Source: Zwartia panacis (GTDB lineage: Bacteria > Pseudomonadota > Gammaproteobacteria > Burkholderiales > Burkholderiaceae_B). Taken from it: DNA of 64,000 nt. The stretch lies in assembly GCF_030410395.1 (NCBI RefSeq), contig NZ_JAUHHF010000012.1, forward strand, positions 43,266-107,265, written 5' to 3'. A program made the translations under genes and the position numbers. The notes under the pieces were generated by a model. The model was not told where the DNA came from. It did no database searches and saw only the letters and a program-made list of their open reading frames with translations. Shown in pieces: positions 28,203-37,220 of this stretch (its first letter is position 1; the number at the start of each line of letters is the position of its first letter).

Positions 28203-29474
28203 ATGAAGCTGCTTATTACAGGTGCAACAGGATATATTGGCCAACGACTTGTTCGCGCGGCTAAAGAGGGTGGGCATCAAGTTGTTACCACGGGACGCTC
28301 CTCAACCAAAGTAATATTTGATTTATCCAATCCGCAACCTCTCAAGCTGGATGAAAGTTTTGATGCGGTTTTTCATCTCGCTGCAGTCACCTCTTCTAGC
28401 ACCTCGAACCCAGAAGCAGAGATTAATGCCGCTCAGTACTTGTTTCAAGCAGCTGTCCAGCAGGATGCTCGCATTATTTTTGTATCTAGCCAAGTATCGC
28501 GTGAAGACGCGCCTACAGATTATGGCCGTACGAAATGGCTTATTGAACAACTTGCCATCGCTTCAAATGGCTACGTTTTACGTCCAGGCCAGGTTTACGG
28601 CGGTTTTGAGAGCGGTCTTTTTGGAGTACTAGCCACTCTTGTACGCAAGCTACCTGCCTATCCCGCTTTTTTACCCGCCCCACGAATCCAGCCTGTTCAT
28701 GTTGATGATTTGGTTGCAGCGCTTCTAAGCTGCGCGACTACGAAAGGTCTTGAGTCAGCCATACTCAGCATCGGAGCTGAGCAGCCTGTTTCCTTTACCG
28801 GATTCCTGCGGGGAATTCAACGTTACTGGGTTCGTCGCTTTCGTATACCTGTCCCAGTACCCGTTGGTCTGGTAAGACTTGCGATCAACTTGATTGGACA
28901 CAATCTAAGAACAAAGCTCGGGCTTGAAAGACTGATTTCGCTTTTCGACTTAAAACCCATGGAGACGCGAGCTGATTTACAACGTCTGGGTATTCAGTTA
29001 AGAATGCTAGAAAGTGGATTGCATCGTTCTGGATACTCAATAAAGCGCGATCTGGCACTGGAAGGCCATGGCTTATTACGTTATGTACTAGGGGTGCGCC
29101 CAACACAAGGTCTGATACGAAAATATGTCCGCTGTGTTGAGTTACTACGTCATGGTCGATCCCTAAAGTTAAAACCCTATTATTTACGATGGACTTCGCT
29201 TCTTCATTTGATTGACACCTCTAAAACGGCCAAGTCCACCGACATTCAAGAATTTGTCTGGCGTTTAAATGCTGCTGTCGTCATTGCCGAGGCATCTACC
29301 CTTGGAGCAAAACGATTACTGGGGTTAGGTCAGTCCTACGGATTTTTAAGTAGTAGCATCAACATCGCAATTGCTGTTTTACAGGAGGCTTCCTGGCGCC
29401 TATTGCGAATGCTTGCTGCGCCTTTTATCAGAAACCCTTTTGGTCATAAAGCGATAGATGAGGATCAAGCATGA
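28203..29474 (+). CDS. NAD-dependent epimerase/dehydratase-like SDR with long C-terminal extension
   Basis: 423 residues. Residues 1 to about 220 are an extended SDR: LLITGATGYIGQRLVRAA, FHLAAVTSSSTSNPE, and the Tyr/Lys in DYGRTKWLIEQ. The other 200 residues are basic and helical, without a domain I can name (for example YVRCVELLRHGRSLKLKPYY), and contain no clear membrane segment. The start has AAGGAG 5 bases upstream. It overlaps the GMC oxidoreductase gene by ATGA, so the two proteins should act together, perhaps oxidising and reducing a lipid-linked sugar. That role is only inference. Confidence 0.78.
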   Translation: MKLLITGATGYIGQRLVRAAKEGGHQVVTTGRSSTKVIFDLSNPQPLKLDESFDAVFHLAAVTSSSTSNPEAEINAAQYLFQAAVQQDARIIFVSSQVSREDAPTDYGRTKWLIEQLAIASNGYVLRPGQVYGGFESGLFGVLATLVRKLPAYPAFLPAPRIQPVHVDDLVAALLSCATTKGLESAILSIGAEQPVSFTGFLRGIQRYWVRRFRIPVPVPVGLVRLAINLIGHNLRTKLGLERLISLFDLKPMETRADLQRLGIQLRMLESGLHRSGYSIKRDLALEGHGLLRYVLGVRPTQGLIRKYVRCVELLRHGRSLKLKPYYLRWTSLLHLIDTSKTAKSTDIQEFVWRLNAAVVIAEASTLGAKRLLGLGQSYGFLSSSINIAIAVLQEASWRLLRMLAAPFIRNPFGHKAIDEDQA

Positions 29475-31069
29475 CCCAAGCTGCGCCTGATTTCGACGTC
29501 ATCGTTGTAGGAAGCGGTCCTGCTGGCGTTTCTACTACTTTTCCATTGCTTGAGGCAGGTCTAAAAGTGTTGATGGTCGATGGTGGGCGCGAAGCGAAAA
29601 TCCCCCCTCCTGCGAACTCTTATCTAAACTCGCGAGCGAGTAGCTCAGGCCAATCTGAGTGGATGCTCGGACGAGATTTTCATGCACTTCACTTCGCTGC
29701 AGCATCCTCTCCTAAGTTTCGTACGCCGACCCATTCTCATGTTTTTGAGGGCTTCGAAAAATCGAATCAAATTGTGGGTGAGGGATTTGTGGCAACTGGC
29801 TCCTTAGCGCGAGGCGGCCTATCGAACGCCTGGGGCTGCGGTGTCGCAAAGCTCTCTGCTTCTGAACTAAAGGATTTTCCTTTTACTCCCGAAGAGCTCG
29901 AACCCTCCTACGAAAGTGTGGCGCGTCGTATGGGTGTGAGTGGTGCCGTCCAAGATGATTTATCGGCATATTTTGGCTTGGATGCCTACGCAGACAAACC
30001 GATTGCAATAGATTCAGTTCAAGCAAGTCTCTTGTCAAAATATCAGAAAAAAGCCACCCAACTTCACAGCCTCGGGGTCAAACTTGGTCGCTCACGTGTT
30101 GCGGCTTTAAGTACGGATCGTGGCGATCGAAAAGCTTGCGATCTTTCTGGGAACTGTTTGTGGGGCTGTCATCGCAAGGCTTTGTACTCAGCCGGCGATG
30201 ATCTTCAGACACTTCGAACATTTTCCAATTTCTTTTATCGTCCTGGATTTGTTGTAGAGCGTGTTTTTTTAAAAGACGGCCTGCCTAGCATTCAAGGTCA
30301 ACGTTTATCCAACTCAACAACAGATAGCCCGACACTGTCAGCACGCAAAGTCGTTCTGGCAGCGGGCACTCTTGCAACATCACGGTTAGCCATGCTTGCT
30401 CTCAAAATAGACCGGCCGCTTCAAATGCAAGCAACCCCTGTAGCAGCCTTTATGCTTTAGGTGCCAGCGGCATTAGGAACAGCACGCACAGCTGCATTTG
30501 GCCTGGGTCAGTTGTCTTTTTCAGTTTCTCTCAACAACCAGGTTTCTGGCTTTGGATCTCTGTTTAATACGACAGGTATCCCGATTTCTGAGTTTGCAAA
30601 ATACATGCCCTTTTCCAAACCATCTGGATTGCGTGTATTAAAGTCACTACTGACATCCTGTGTAGTGGGTAATGTGTATTTGCCTGGATCTTTTACCAGT
30701 GCCAGTTTACGACTTGATAGAGATCAAATCCTTTATGTTAGTGGTGTGTATAAAAATGATGTACCACAACTGATGCAAGAAGCAAAAGTTCGTCTAGGGA
30801 AAGGTTTTAGGAAACTCGGGGCGTTGATACTACCTGGCAGCTTCACATTAAGTCAGCCCGGAGGCGACATTCATCATGCTGGCAGCTTACCTATGCGCAT
30901 TCGTCCCGGGGTGGGTGAAACCAATCGCGATGGTGAGCTATTTGGATTAGCGGGCGTGCATGTTGTAGATGGGGCGAGTTTGTCAGCCTTAAGCGAAAAA
31001 TCGCATACGTTAACAATCATGGCTAATGCTGATCGGATTGGACGGGTATTGGTAAAAAAATTACTTTGA
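29471..31069 (+). pseudogene. GMC-type FAD oxidoreductase broken by an in-frame amber codon
   Basis: One reading frame of 532 codons plus stop is split by TAG at 30458-30460. The first part (329 residues) holds the FAD motif VIVVGSGPAGVSTTFPLLEAG and SLARGGLSNAWGCG. The second part (from GTG at 30461, 202 residues) continues in the same frame and holds the C-terminal GMC region with GGDIHHAGSLPMR and VVDGASLSALSEKSH. No ribosome-binding site precedes 30461. Both halves keep normal codon use and active-site motifs, so the break is recent, suppressed, or a base-call error. TAG can come from TGG or CAG in one step. It is coupled to the SDR gene upstream. Confidence 0.85.
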
Positions 31070-31080
31070 AACTGCCACTT

Positions 31081-32202
31081 CTATTCTGAGTGAGAACCTA
31101 GTAAATCCTGGTACGCGTCCGCATACCTCCGCGCCATCGTCTCAGCCTTAAAGTTCTGCTCATACCTAACCAGCGCATTCCTGCCCCACAGAGAGACCCG
31201 CTCGGGCTGTTGCCAAAAGGTATCCAGTGCCTGACCAAAGCTCACGGCATCCGAAGGCGGAACAATCAACCCAGTCTGCTCAGCGAGATTGACATAGCTC
31301 GTCCCTGTACCAATCTCACAGCTAATCATCGGTGTACCTTGCTGTGCAGCCTCAGCCAAAACAACACCGAAGGCCTCTGACGGCATATGCGATGGAAAAA
31401 CAAAACCGTACGCAGCACGCATGATCGAGCGCTTTTCTTGGTTAGTGACCTCTGGTACGAAATGCAAGTTCGTCAATCCCAGTTGCCGAGACTGAGCCAG
31501 CAATGCATCATGCTGATCCCCACGTCCAACAATCACTGTAGGATAGTCACGGCCTTTTAATGCATCCAGCAAAACATGTAAGCCTTTGTAGTAACGTAAA
31601 GCACCCAGAAATAAAAAGAAACGTGGGCCAAACTTTTCCTGCCAAACCTTTACAGCAGGATCTTCTGCAGGCAACTGGGCAAAATGCTCGATACCATAGG
31701 TGATGAGTTGTGTCTTATTCTTGAATTTTTGCAGCACCGGACTGGATTGAATGATCCCTGGCGAAGCGGCGTAAATTTTATCCATCTTGGCAAAAAAACG
31801 GTCACGCAAGGGGGCATACAACTTGTTCAGCTGCACTTGATTGACAACATCTGAGTGATAACTCAAGAGACTAGGCTTTTTAATACCCGACAACAAATAG
31901 CAAAAATCCGCATATGGCCACGGAAAATGCATGTGCATCACATCCGCCCAGGCAGCTTCTTTTTTAAAATTCGCCAGAAAGCTAAGCGAAAATCCAGTTG
32001 AGGCGATATACAAATCGCGCTTGTAGCGAATCACTTCGTAGCCAGAAGGCTGGATATCTCTTCGAGGATTGCCAGGAGTCAGCACTAACACACGGTTTTC
32101 AATACCCAACGGTTGGGTGTGGCTTGCAAGCGTATGTACCACTTGTTCAATTCCACCGTATGTGTCGGGGAAAAACGTTTTCAATACATGTAGAACCCGC
32201 AT
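31081..32202 (-). CDS. Family 4 glycosyltransferase
   Basis: A GT-B enzyme of about 373 residues. It starts MRVLHVLKTFFPDTYGGIEQ, whose GG loop is typical of GT4. The domain hinge is FFLFLGALRYYKGLHVLLDA, and the donor site SEAFGVVLAEAAQQGTPMIS has the E-x7-E pattern. The start at 32202 lies 2 bases after the WecA-like gene stop. A longer frame from 32376 would run back into that gene and is rejected. It probably adds the second sugar after the initiating transferase, like WbpZ after WbpL. It converges on the GMC gene with an 11-base gap. Confidence 0.88.
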   Translation of the reverse strand: MRVLHVLKTFFPDTYGGIEQVVHTLASHTQPLGIENRVLVLTPGNPRRDIQPSGYEVIRYKRDLYIASTGFSLSFLANFKKEAAWADVMHMHFPWPYADFCYLLSGIKKPSLLSYHSDVVNQVQLNKLYAPLRDRFFAKMDKIYAASPGIIQSSPVLQKFKNKTQLITYGIEHFAQLPAEDPAVKVWQEKFGPRFFLFLGALRYYKGLHVLLDALKGRDYPTVIVGRGDQHDALLAQSRQLGLTNLHFVPEVTNQEKRSIMRAAYGFVFPSHMPSEAFGVVLAEAAQQGTPMISCEIGTGTSYVNLAEQTGLIVPPSDAVSFGQALDTFWQQPERVSLWGRNALVRYEQNFKAETMARRYADAYQDLLGSHSE

Positions 32203-32204
32203 CT

Positions 32205-33323
32205 TTACCGGCGCCGCTTTTTTTGCAGAACCAGCCAGCGAGGCATGCGAAACAATACCAAGCGCCGGTAGAGGACGACATAACTGATTGAGAAAAGGGC
32301 AACGAAAAACATCAACACGTATTCGTATTGCCAAAACAGAACGGCAGGGATAGTACCCATCGAAGACAACACCCACAGGTACGGCGAGGTCATCGCATTA
32401 CGCTGAGTAATCAGGCGGGCTTCGCTTGAGCCAACTGCCCAACGAACCAGTCGCTTGTAGACCAGCATGTGCAAATGCACACCATCAGGCGCACCGGGAG
32501 ATTTACCTCGAACGAGCTTTTTGCGATACATCGAGAACAGGGTTTCAAAGACCGGGTAGATGCACAGCAAAAGCGGAAACCAGGGCGACACGTTCGGATG
32601 GCGCGCCAGCATCAGGATCGAAAGCGTACCGATAACAAACCCAATGAAATACGCGCCCCCGTCCCCCAGAAAAATCAGGCCTCGGGGATAATTCCAGATC
32701 AGAAAGCCGCCGATGGCTCCCAGCATACCAACCGCTGCCACCAGAATCAGCCGATCACCGAGGTAATAAGACACATAAGCAAGGCCGGCTAGGATCATGG
32801 CCGATACGACAGAAGCCAAACCGTTGTAGCCGTCAATAATATTGATTGCGTTGGCTGCGCCAGCAATTGCAAAGATACTGAAGAGAAAAGACACCAGACC
32901 AAACTGTAAAACCCAGTCCAAACCAATGATACCGACCTTGGTCACGGCTGCTCCAAGCCATAGATAAGCGATGGCTCCGCTAGCCAAGGCAAGGCTTAAA
33001 CGTACACGGGCACGTACTTTTTTTGAAATGTCCTCTGCGAGCCCCCCTAGAAAAACGGGCATGCTTGAGATCATTAACAGAGTCAAGGCACTGACTACTT
33101 CACTGTCCCGAAATGCGGCAATCACGCACACAAAGGCCATCGCCAAGACAAGCGCAACCCCGCCGACACGCGGTACAGCAAGGGCATGAAACTTTTGTAC
33201 GCCCAAAAGATCTGTATCGGCCGTGTATTCAGCATGTAGTCGGCGATATCTCACCAACAGCAGCGTGATTACCAACGAAACGATAAAAGCGCCTAAAACG
33301 TAGGCCATTCTTGGATTACCCAA
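32205..33323 (-). CDS. Undecaprenyl-phosphate glycosyl-1-phosphate transferase, WecA/WbpL type (copy 2)
   Basis: 372 residues with about ten membrane segments. Motifs parallel the gene at 4316-5401: VPRVGGVALV, NAINIIDGYNGLASVVSA, FLGDGGAYFIGFVIG and DGVHLHMLVY. The enzyme starts a glycan on undecaprenyl phosphate at the cytoplasmic face. It is followed after 2 bases by a GT4 gene, as wbpL and wbpZ are near each other in Pseudomonas A-band loci. It marks the right border of the polysaccharide locus and diverges from the MFS gene. Confidence 0.88.
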   Translation of the reverse strand: MGNPRMAYVLGAFIVSLVITLLLVRYRRLHAEYTADTDLLGVQKFHALAVPRVGGVALVLAMAFVCVIAAFRDSEVVSALTLLMISSMPVFLGGLAEDISKKVRARVRLSLALASGAIAYLWLGAAVTKVGIIGLDWVLQFGLVSFLFSIFAIAGAANAINIIDGYNGLASVVSAMILAGLAYVSYYLGDRLILVAAVGMLGAIGGFLIWNYPRGLIFLGDGGAYFIGFVIGTLSILMLARHPNVSPWFPLLLCIYPVFETLFSMYRKKLVRGKSPGAPDGVHLHMLVYKRLVRWAVGSSEARLITQRNAMTSPYLWVLSSMGTIPAVLFWQYEYVLMFFVALFSISYVVLYRRLVLFRMPRWLVLQKKRRR

Positions 33324-33513
33324 TCAATCAATTTTCTCATTTTACCTGTCTGATTGGCTAGGAATCCCTGTTTTGCGGGCATTTTTACATTTTTTGCATT
33401 GAAATCTACTCAATCCTCAACCGCAACCGCAACAAGCACCTTAAAGCTCGACGGACCGGAAATATAAAGCGATGCTATCCTGTCATGACCGAGTAGTAAC
33501 CCGAGGTTTTTGA

Positions 33514-34914
33514 GTGCGTACGAGCATGATTCCCCCTCGCGACGAATTGTCGCGCAAAGAATTGCTATTAGCGATGTCTGGTGTCGCCTGGGCACTGATC
33601 GTGGCAGCCTTTGATTCGACCATCGTCAGTACTTCCATGCCCGAGGTGGCGCAAGCTCTGGATGGCAAAGCGCTGTATGCCTGGGTGGGCACGGCCTACT
33701 TTCTGGCCTCGGCAATCACCATACTGATTTTTGGGCGTCTGGGCGATCTATATGGGCGCAAGCCGATGATGCTGACATCACTGGCGATTGTCGGAATCGG
33801 CTCCGTGCTGGCGGGGTTATCGCAAAATATGCTGCAACTGATTGCCTTTCGGGTTTTGCAAGGACTTGGGGGCGGCATGATGGTGGCGACGACGTTTACG
33901 GCCCCTGCTGATTTATTCCCCGATCCGCGCAAGCGCGTGCGCTGGATGGTGATTACGTCTGCCTCTTACGCTTTTGCGAGCGGAATCGGTCCGATGCTGG
34001 GTGGTTTGGTCACCGAAGCGCTGGGCTGGAGAGCGGCTTTCTTCATCACGCCCGGTGCAGCCGTCATCTCCTTCTATCTCACCTGGAAGTACTTTCCACG
34101 GATCCGTCCTAACCATGCGTCAGGTAAACGACTGGATTGGCTAGGCGCATTTCTGTTGACGTTGACGGTCGGAGCACCACTTGCGGGGCTAGAACTGTTG
34201 ACCGCCGAGGGAACGCAACACTTGCGCGCTTGGGCGCTGGGACTGATTACCTCTGGTTTGGTCGCGGGGATGTTGCTCGTGCCAGTCGAGCGTCGCGTTG
34301 AAATGCCGATTTTTCCGTTACGGATACTGGATTCTCGTGAATCGATTCTGTTGAATCTGGCGGGCCTGCTAACCGGTGGCATCATGTACATACTGATTTT
34401 TTATCTGCCACTACTGTTACAGGATGTCTTCGGCTATTCACCAACGCATGCGGGTCTGCTGATGACTCCCCTGGTCGCAGCCATGCCGATGGGCAGTATG
34501 ATAAACGCTCAACTCGTGCCCCGTCAGAACAAACCCGAACGACTGCTGATTTTCGGCAGTATTTTGCTGGGGCTCGGGTGTCTGCTCACCATGACCTTCA
34601 ACGCGACGAGTCCAACCTGGTGGGTACTGACCGTTTTAACGACAACAGGAATCGGATTAGGCTTTTTACTGCCCAACTTCACTCTGTTTATGCAGATGAT
34701 TTCAGCTCAACAGGACGTCGGCGCCGCCTCGGCGCTGGTGCAAACGATGCGCGCACTGGGCAGTGCGCTGGGCACGGCGATTGTCGGTATGCTGATTGCC
34801 AGAATGTCAATTTCTTTGGGTTTGCAGATGGGTTTAATCTTCTGTGTTTGCCTGTGCGTGATCGTAGGCTGGATCTCGACACAAATAAAAATGAAGAACG
34901 TCGAGCGATCCTGA
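33514..34914 (+). CDS. MFS multidrug efflux transporter, DHA2 (EmrB/QacA) family
   Basis: 466 residues with about 14 hydrophobic segments. The motif LDGKALYAWVGTAYFLASA in helix 2, GRLGDLYGRKPMM (MFS motif A) after it, and LQGLGGGMM (motif B) fit DHA2 drug:H+ antiporters. GTG at 33514 has CGAGG 7 bases upstream; ATG at 33526 is possible but poorly spaced. It ends by converging on galE. Substrate unknown. Confidence 0.88.
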   Translation: MRTSMIPPRDELSRKELLLAMSGVAWALIVAAFDSTIVSTSMPEVAQALDGKALYAWVGTAYFLASAITILIFGRLGDLYGRKPMMLTSLAIVGIGSVLAGLSQNMLQLIAFRVLQGLGGGMMVATTFTAPADLFPDPRKRVRWMVITSASYAFASGIGPMLGGLVTEALGWRAAFFITPGAAVISFYLTWKYFPRIRPNHASGKRLDWLGAFLLTLTVGAPLAGLELLTAEGTQHLRAWALGLITSGLVAGMLLVPVERRVEMPIFPLRILDSRESILLNLAGLLTGGIMYILIFYLPLLLQDVFGYSPTHAGLLMTPLVAAMPMGSMINAQLVPRQNKPERLLIFGSILLGLGCLLTMTFNATSPTWWVLTVLTTTGIGLGFLLPNFTLFMQMISAQQDVGAASALVQTMRALGSALGTAIVGMLIARMSISLGLQMGLIFCVCLCVIVGWISTQIKMKNVERS

Positions 34915-34947
34915 GTCTTTTAAATCGCCGCAAGCCCGGGCAGCGAA

Positions 34948-35979
34948 TTAGCGCTGCGCTGCTGTCATTTGCTGAAACTTCCAGCCACTTTCGCACATAT
35001 CTTTCAAGTCGCGACGAGCATGCCATTTCAGCTCGGCATGTGCCTGCGCAACGCTTGCAAAACTGGTGCCGACATCACCCGGACGCCTGGGCACGATCTG
35101 GTAGGGCACAAACTTGCCGCTTGCGGCCTCAAAGGCCCGGATCATTTCCAGCACGCTGTAGCCACGACCGGTACCCAGATTAAAAATGTTTAATCCCTGA
35201 TGCGCCGACAAATATGCAAGCGCGGCGACGTGGCCTTCAGCCAAATCCATCACATGAATGTAATCGCGTACGCCTGTACCGTCGGGCGTATCGTAGTCAT
35301 CGCCATAAACATTCAACTGCGCCAGCTTGCCAACCGCCACCTGGGCGACAAAAGGCATCAAGTTGTTTGGAAGGCCATTGGGATTCTCGCCAATGAGGCA
35401 GGACTCATGCGCCCCAACTGGATTAAAGTAACGCAAGCAAGCAATCCGCCAGGAAGGATCGGACTTTGCGACATCGCCGAGGATTTCTTCGATGTGCACC
35501 TTCGTGCGGCCGTAGGGATTTGTGGCGGATAAAGGATGCGTTTCGTCGATGGGCAAATATTGAGGATCTCCGTAGACGGTGGCGCTCGAGCTAAAGACCA
35601 GTGTCCGGGGCTGATGACTGACCCGTTGCATCGCCTGCAACAAGCTGATCGTACCTTGCACATTGTTGGCGTAATACTCAACCGGGATTTGACTGGATTC
35701 CCCAACAGCCTTGAGCCCGGCAAAATGCATCACCGCATGAATCTGATGCGTATCAAGAGTCTGAGTTAATAATTGCGTATCGCGCAAATCACCCTCGATC
35801 ACCACAACGGGTTGCCCCAAAATGGTTTCCAGACGCCTGATCACGCCGCGGTCGCTATTGCAAAAATTATCAAAAATGAAAATTCGATGACCAGTCTGGG
35901 ACAGAGCCACGGCGGTATGACTACCGATATAACCGGCACCACCAGTCAGCAGAATATTCTTTGTTCCCTGAAAAGTCAT
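34948..35979 (-). CDS. galE: UDP-glucose 4-epimerase
   Basis: 343 residues. The enzyme interconverts UDP-glucose and UDP-galactose. Motifs are LLTGGAGYIGSHTAVALS, HFAGLKAVGESSQIP, FSSSATVYGDPQYLPI, the Tyr/Lys in NPYGRTKVHIEE, and DYIHVMDLAEGHVAAL, all GalE hallmarks, and the length is normal. It sits just outside the polysaccharide locus and may serve lipopolysaccharide core or O-chain galactose. It converges on the MFS gene and diverges from a DMT permease. Confidence 0.95.
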   Translation of the reverse strand: MTFQGTKNILLTGGAGYIGSHTAVALSQTGHRIFIFDNFCNSDRGVIRRLETILGQPVVVIEGDLRDTQLLTQTLDTHQIHAVMHFAGLKAVGESSQIPVEYYANNVQGTISLLQAMQRVSHQPRTLVFSSSATVYGDPQYLPIDETHPLSATNPYGRTKVHIEEILGDVAKSDPSWRIACLRYFNPVGAHESCLIGENPNGLPNNLMPFVAQVAVGKLAQLNVYGDDYDTPDGTGVRDYIHVMDLAEGHVAALAYLSAHQGLNIFNLGTGRGYSVLEMIRAFEAASGKFVPYQIVPRRPGDVGTSFASVAQAHAELKWHARRDLKDMCESGWKFQQMTAAQR

Positions 35980-36110
35980 TTTTTTAATTTCAACAAATAA
36001 AGTGTTATGGGTTATGCGCCCGATTGTAATTGCTTGTAGTTTATAGTGGCTTTGTGCCTATTCAAGGCACTTTTAAAGCTGAATCTTCACTCAAAAGCCT
36101 CACCCCTCTT

Positions 36111-36986
36111 ATGCGCCGTACCGATGTCTACACCATGTTGTTACTTGCTGCGATCTGGGGAGGTTCGTTTCTGTTTATCAGGCTCTCGGTAGAGGACTTT
36201 GGTCCTGTCGCGCTCTCGGGGACACGTACCCTGATCGGAGGGCTTGCACTTCTGCCTATCCTTTTTTTTAATGACAAACTCTCTGTGATCCGTCGCTACT
36301 GGCGCTCGATCATCATCGTGGGGCTTTTTAATTCCGCGCTGCCCTTCATCTTTTTTAATTTCGCGACCATGACTCTACCGGTCGGTACGATGTCGATCAT
36401 CAACGCCCTGACTCCGCTTTGGGGTGCGGCGATTGCGTGGGTCTGGCTCAAGGACCGGCTGCCACCTCTACGTATGTTTGGACTAATGGTCGGTTTTACG
36501 GGGATTTTGGTACTGGTCTGGGACAAACTGTCGTTTAGCGACACGACCTCGACCTATGCGGTGATAGCCGGCGTGGCTGCGCCGATTTTTTATGGAATCG
36601 CGGCAAGCTATACCAAGAAACATCTCATGGACGCCGACCCGATCGCCACCGCGGCGGGCTCGCTGATCGCAGCGGGCATCGTGATGCTGCCTCTGACCCT
36701 TTATACCTGGCCTGCCGAGCCGATTTCCAGCTCATCATGGGCGTCGTTGCTTGGCTTGAGCATGCTCTGCACGGCGATCGCCTACGTCCTCTACTACCGC
36801 CTGCTCATCCGCATCGGCCCTCCACGCGCCATGACCGTGACATTTTTAATCCCAGTGTTTGGCGTGCTGTGGGGTACGTTGTTTTTAGGGGAGATTATCA
36901 CCCTGAGGGTGGTACTTGGCGGCGGGGTGATTTTACTGGGGACAGCACTGGCGACGGGAGTTTTGGCTAAGAGAAAAAATACCTAA
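36111..36986 (+). CDS. EamA/DMT family permease
   Basis: A protein of about 291 residues with ten hydrophobic segments and two EamA repeats. It begins MRRTDVYTMLLLAAIWGGSF, and each half holds the pattern ITLTPLWGA-like loops (NALTPLWGAAIAWVWLKDRL; FLIPVFGVLWGTLFLGE). The ATG at 36111 is chosen because it directly precedes the first helix; a frame from TTG at 36030 adds a non-conserved tail. Family members export metabolites or amino acids. Substrate unknown. Confidence 0.86.
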   Translation: MRRTDVYTMLLLAAIWGGSFLFIRLSVEDFGPVALSGTRTLIGGLALLPILFFNDKLSVIRRYWRSIIIVGLFNSALPFIFFNFATMTLPVGTMSIINALTPLWGAAIAWVWLKDRLPPLRMFGLMVGFTGILVLVWDKLSFSDTTSTYAVIAGVAAPIFYGIAASYTKKHLMDADPIATAAGSLIAAGIVMLPLTLYTWPAEPISSSSWASLLGLSMLCTAIAYVLYYRLLIRIGPPRAMTVTFLIPVFGVLWGTLFLGEIITLRVVLGGGVILLGTALATGVLAKRKNT

Positions 36987-37007
36987 GTTCTGGTGGTGTC
37001 AATAACC

Positions 37008-37034
37008 TAGCAAAATTTACTTACAATTTTGCTA
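37008..37034. repeat. Perfect inverted repeat, 10-base arms
   Basis: TAGCAAAATT and AATTTTGCTA flank a 7-base spacer, 22 bases after the DMT permease stop. No T run follows, so it is not a textbook terminator. It could be an AT-rich operator or a weak hairpin for the DMT mRNA end. Confidence 0.6.
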
Positions 37035-37043
37035 CTGTGGTGT

Positions 37044-37055
37044 TTACGTACGTAA
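37044..37055. promoter_or_regulatory. 12-base palindrome, candidate operator
   Basis: TTACGTACGTAA is a perfect palindrome, 10 bases after the preceding inverted repeat and about 75 bases before the small ORF at 37131. It has the size of a dimeric regulator site. No regulator gene lies nearby, so assignment is open. Confidence 0.4.
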
Positions 37056-37130
37056 TTGTTCGAAAGGATTGAATCTGAGGGTTTGTTGGCTCAGACTGAA
37101 GGCATTGTATTGACTAAAGGAGCCATTCAA

Positions 37131-37214
37131 GTGTCCAACCGTCTTGCTTGCTATATGACTCAAACCGAGCTACTCGTACTGTATAGCGCCTATCAACAGC
37201 TGCTAGGTCACTAA
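37131..37214 (+). CDS. Possible 27-residue leader peptide before clsB
   Basis: A GTG at 37131 with a strong AAAGGAG 8 bases upstream (37116-37122) opens a frame of 27 codons ending TAA at 37212-37214: starting MSNRLACYMTQTELL, ending QQLLGH. The clsB ATG lies 6 bases after this stop and lacks a good ribosome-binding site of its own. Translational coupling from this small frame to clsB is therefore plausible. It could also be that the ribosome-binding site simply serves chance reading. No homolog is known to me. Confidence 0.45.
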   Translation: MSNRLACYMTQTELLVLYSAYQQLLGH

Positions 37215-37220
37215 TCCAAC

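Noticed and set aside
30461..31069. Treating the second GMC half as a separate gene
   Set aside because: It begins directly after the amber codon in the same frame, with no ribosome-binding site, and holds only the C-terminal domain.
32203..32376. N-terminal extension of the GT4 at 31081
   Set aside because: It runs inside the coding sequence of the WecA-like gene and lacks homology; the ATG at 32202 follows that gene's stop by 2 bases.
34940..34957. GCAGCG/CGCTGC hairpin at the end of galE
   Set aside because: It overlaps the galE stop and has no T run; it may be coding coincidence.
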